From Bacillota bacterium (GTDB lineage: Bacteria > Bacillota_E > RBS10-35 > JAJYVN01), in contig JAJZWQ010000058.1 in the NCBI GenBank assembly GCA_021846605.1, positions 1 through 16,482 on the forward strand: DNA of 16,482 nucleotides, read 5' to 3'. Position numbers and translations under genes: made by a program. Below the pieces are notes generated by a model. That model had not been told where the DNA came from. It saw only the letters and a program-made list of their open reading frames with translations, and ran no database searches. Positions 14,294 through 16,482 of the stretch are shown here, piece by piece. The number at the start of each line of letters is the position of its first letter. Within the stretch, counting starts at the first letter, position 1.

Positions 14294-15991
14294 GTGGCGA
14301 TTGCGGACGGGGCGCCCCTTGGCGTGCCCCCCAATCCCGGTGCCGACAACGGCGCCGCCAACCCCCAGGACCGCCCGCCAGACCCGGCGCAGGGGGAGCC
14401 CTCCGGGCAGCGCTCCGCTCGTCGCCGCGGACTGGAGGAGTCCATCGACGAGGTGTCCTATCTGGTCGCCCAGGACGTCCGCCACTACCGGCCGCTGATG
14501 CGCCTCTTCCTGGAGGCGCATCAGGCGCAGCGTTACTTTCTTGATGTGGAGGACGTGCACGCCCACGTCCGGCAGCGGCATGACCCCGCCTACACGGCCG
14601 AGCAGTGCCAGGCCGACCTGGACCAACTCGTGCAGTGGGGCAACCTCACCCGCCACTACGCCCGCACGCGCGTGCACACCATCGACGAGTTCCTGCGCCG
14701 CCAGGCGGTCTACCAGGCGACGCCCGGGGGCATCGGGGTAGAGCGCTTTGTCGCCGCGCTGGAAGAGGAGGGGCGCCGGACCGGAAGCCTGGACCGCACA
14801 ATCCTGGCCGCGCTCTGGCAGCGCATGCGCGAGTTGGACGCGCTCCTGGGCGAGCAGGGCGTGCTGGTGGCGCTGGGCGATCCGGCGGGTACGGGCGCGG
14901 CCATGGTCGGGCCTGCTGCCCGGCAGACCCAGGAACGGGTGGCCACCCTTTGGGCGGAGGTGCACCACCACTTCGAGCGCGTCGCCAATGACGGCGTCTC
15001 CTATCTGGCCCAGCTCCGCGGCGTGCAGGCCCAGCAGATCCTGGAGCACTCCGCCTTCCACGCCTACAAGGACGTCCTGGTCCGGTACCTGTCCGACTAT
15101 GCGCTCGCCCTGGCCGAGACCGGACCGCTGATCGCGTCAACCGCCCGCGGTTGGAGCCAGACCAGCCGTGGCGCCGTGGTCGCCTTTTGCGCTGGCGCGG
15201 TGGCGGCGCGCCAGCCGCTGCCCGACGGCTCCTTCCCCAACGTGGCGGTGGAGATCGCCCACGTGCACCGCCGCGCCGATGCCTTGGCGCGGTGGTTCGA
15301 TCCCGCCGCCGGCGACATCGTCCGCCTGAAGCAGAGCACCAACGACGCCATTGAGTTGGTGACCCGCCAGGCCGCCCGCCTGGCCGACCTGCGCTGGGGC
15401 AGCCGAAGCCGGCGGCGCGACCTGGAGGAGCTGGCGATCCTCTTCGCCCACTGTACGGACGTGGCGCAGGCCGAACGCATCGCGGCCGTCGCTTTCGCCG
15501 CGGCGCTGCCGCGCCACTGGCAGGCCGACCGCGTGCCGGACAACGCCGGTCGCGCCTCGCCCTGGCTGGAGCCCGCCGAGGAGGTCGTGCTCGCCCCGAT
15601 CCGCCGCGGCGCCCGCATCCGCACCGCCGACGACCCGCTGCCCGAGCGCGGTGCCGCCCGCGACGCGCTGATCCGCGACACCCTGGGGGGCCGGGCCGCG
15701 GCGGCACGGCGCCTGCGCGGACTCTTCGGCGCCGCCGGTCGCTGCGATCTTGGCGAGTTGCGCCTGTCGGACCCAGGGCTGCGCGACGACGTCCTCGAAC
15801 TCCTGGGGCGGTGCCTGGCCGCCACGGATGGGGCGGCTGCGGCGCCCGACGGCGGCCGCATCGTGCTCTCGGGGGAAGCCGGGGACTTCGGACGGATTGA
15901 GGCGCCAGACGGCACCCTGCGCGCGCCACAGTGGGTCCTGACCTGGGAGCCCGCCGCCTACCGGGCCGGAGGGGAGGAGCGGGGCGCATGA
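14294..15991 (+). CDS. jetA: Wadjet protein JetA, DUF2397 (TIGR02677) family
   Basis: Wadjet is an SMC-type system that recognises and cuts circular plasmid DNA; the DUF2397 protein is its MukF/kleisin-like subunit. The 565-aa product shows the family start EVSYLVAQDVRHYRPLMRLFLEAHQAQRYFLDVEDVHAHV, then the block DLDQLVQWGNLTRH and a helical middle. The SFPNVAVEIAHVHRRADALARWFDPA region and a C-terminal AHCTDVAQAERIAAVAFA block follow. I chose GTG 14294 because GGGGGTGA (14278-14285) precedes it and a -10 box lies upstream. The frame stays open to ATG 14045, but that extension is Pro/Gly/Arg-rich shadow sequence. Residues 1-50 are low-complexity and precede the domain. The stop overlaps the jetB start (ATGA). 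Confidence 0.88.
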   Translation: MAIADGAPLGVPPNPGADNGAANPQDRPPDPAQGEPSGQRSARRRGLEESIDEVSYLVAQDVRHYRPLMRLFLEAHQAQRYFLDVEDVHAHVRQRHDPAYTAEQCQADLDQLVQWGNLTRHYARTRVHTIDEFLRRQAVYQATPGGIGVERFVAALEEEGRRTGSLDRTILAALWQRMRELDALLGEQGVLVALGDPAGTGAAMVGPAARQTQERVATLWAEVHHHFERVANDGVSYLAQLRGVQAQQILEHSAFHAYKDVLVRYLSDYALALAETGPLIASTARGWSQTSRGAVVAFCAGAVAARQPLPDGSFPNVAVEIAHVHRRADALARWFDPAAGDIVRLKQSTNDAIELVTRQAARLADLRWGSRSRRRDLEELAILFAHCTDVAQAERIAAVAFAAALPRHWQADRVPDNAGRASPWLEPAEEVVLAPIRRGARIRTADDPLPERGAARDALIRDTLGGRAAAARRLRGLFGAAGRCDLGELRLSDPGLRDDVLELLGRCLAATDGAAAAPDGGRIVLSGEAGDFGRIEAPDGTLRAPQWVLTWEPAAYRAGGEERGA

Positions 15992-16482
15992 CGCGGTCCG
16001 AGCGCGCCGACGCGACGCGCATGGCCCACCATGACCTGCTGGACCGGGTGGCCGTGCTGGCCGCCACCGCCCCGGAGGCCTACCGCCGCATCCAGCGGGC
16101 GGAGGATCGCCTGGCGCGCTTTTACCGCGACGGGCCCGGGTGGACGCTGGTCCGCACCCGGGCCTTGGCGCGCCTCCTGAAGGAACCAGCCCCTGCCGTG
16201 GCCGGGCACGGGCTGCCGCGCCTGACCGAGCCCGGCGATTACGCCCTGATCGCCTGGATCCTGTGGTACGGAGAGCGGCTGCTCCTTGCCACACCGCCGG
16301 GCGCCGGGGGCGGGGAGGTGCAGTTCATCCTGTCGGACCTGGCTGAAGAACTGATCGCCCAGACCGCCCGCGCGAGCGCCGACAACGGCGCGCCGGCGGC
16401 CCTGGACCTCCGCGGCCACCGCCACCGCGCCAGCCTGGTGCGCGCGCTCCGCAGCCTGGAGGGCACCGGCGCCATCCGCCGC
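15988..16482 (+). CDS. jetB: Wadjet protein JetB, DUF2398 (TIGR02678) family, 3' truncated by window
   Basis: ATG 15988 overlaps the jetA stop by 4 bp and follows GGGGAGGAG (15971-15979), so coupling is clear. The 165 visible residues show the DUF2398 pattern: an N-terminal helix (HHDLLDRVAVLAATAPEAYRRIQRAEDRLARFY), then GWTLVRTRALARLLKEP, GLPRLTEPGDYALIAWIL, FILSDLAEELIAQT and HRHRASLVRALRSLEGTGAIRR, the last being a winged-helix segment. In Wadjet this is the MukE-like KITE subunit that pairs with the JetA kleisin and the SMC-like JetC. The frame is open to the window end. Position directly after a DUF2397 gene strongly supports the call. JetC and JetD are expected beyond the window. Confidence 0.85.
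   Translation, partial: MTRSERADATRMAHHDLLDRVAVLAATAPEAYRRIQRAEDRLARFYRDGPGWTLVRTRALARLLKEPAPAVAGHGLPRLTEPGDYALIAWILWYGERLLLATPPGAGGGEVQFILSDLAEELIAQTARASADNGAPAALDLRGHRHRASLVRALRSLEGTGAIRR

Noticed and set aside
13121..15061. 646-codon open frame on the minus strand
   Set aside because: It covers the antisense of the DUF981-like gene, the gap and jetA. Its low-complexity composition and lack of a domain indicate a shadow.

Overview
The window is a GC-rich (about 70% by eye), densely coded stretch of bacterial chromosome with 12 complete and 2 truncated protein genes. Several features point to a high-GC, Gram-positive-type (Bacillota-like) lineage such as the Thermaerobacter/Sulfobacillus/Symbiobacterium group: a DUF5693 + CsaB pair (pyruvylation of secondary cell-wall polymer), a protein with S-layer-homology-like repeats next to it, and an ftsE-ftsX-ctpA cluster. 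The lineage is an inference from gene content; no rRNA or other marker is present.

Layout. (1) 1-2098, plus strand: the 3' end of rpiA, then a MetF-family methylenetetrahydrofolate reductase, then an aquaporin-family channel whose first NPA box reads DPV. The genes are tightly spaced or overlapping. (2) 2276-6849, plus strand: a cell-envelope block of a DUF5693 membrane protein, CsaB and a polysaccharide deacetylase-fold protein with a C-terminal SLH-like region. (3) 6832-8747, minus strand: an ATP-grasp ligase followed, with an ATGA overlap, by a PHP-domain phosphoesterase. The PHP gene converges on the deacetylase gene and overlaps its 3' end by 18 bp. (4) 8945-12913, plus strand: ftsE, ftsX, an S41 (CtpA-type) protease and an MBL-fold hydrolase; the last two overlap as GTGA. 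(5) 13052-13639, plus strand: a six-helix DUF981-like membrane protein. (6) 13640-14293: about 650 bp without a credible gene, holding nested inverted repeats that could fold as RNA, a perfect 10-bp hairpin and a 13-bp palindrome. (7) 14294 to the end, plus strand: the start of a Wadjet-type anti-plasmid locus, with jetA (DUF2397) complete and jetB (DUF2398) running off the window. jetC (SMC-like, TIGR02680) and jetD (DUF2399) are expected just beyond.

How it fits together: blocks 2 and 4 are envelope biology (wall-polymer pyruvylation, SLH anchoring, FtsEX-controlled wall remodelling and periplasmic-type proteolysis). Block 7 is a defence module joined to this core region through a non-coding interval. 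A further theme is initiation: csaB and the ATP-grasp gene appear to start at CTG, and ftsE at ATC. In each case a Shine-Dalgarno-like stretch lies about 8 nt upstream, and the conserved N-terminus would be cut if the first ATG or GTG were used.
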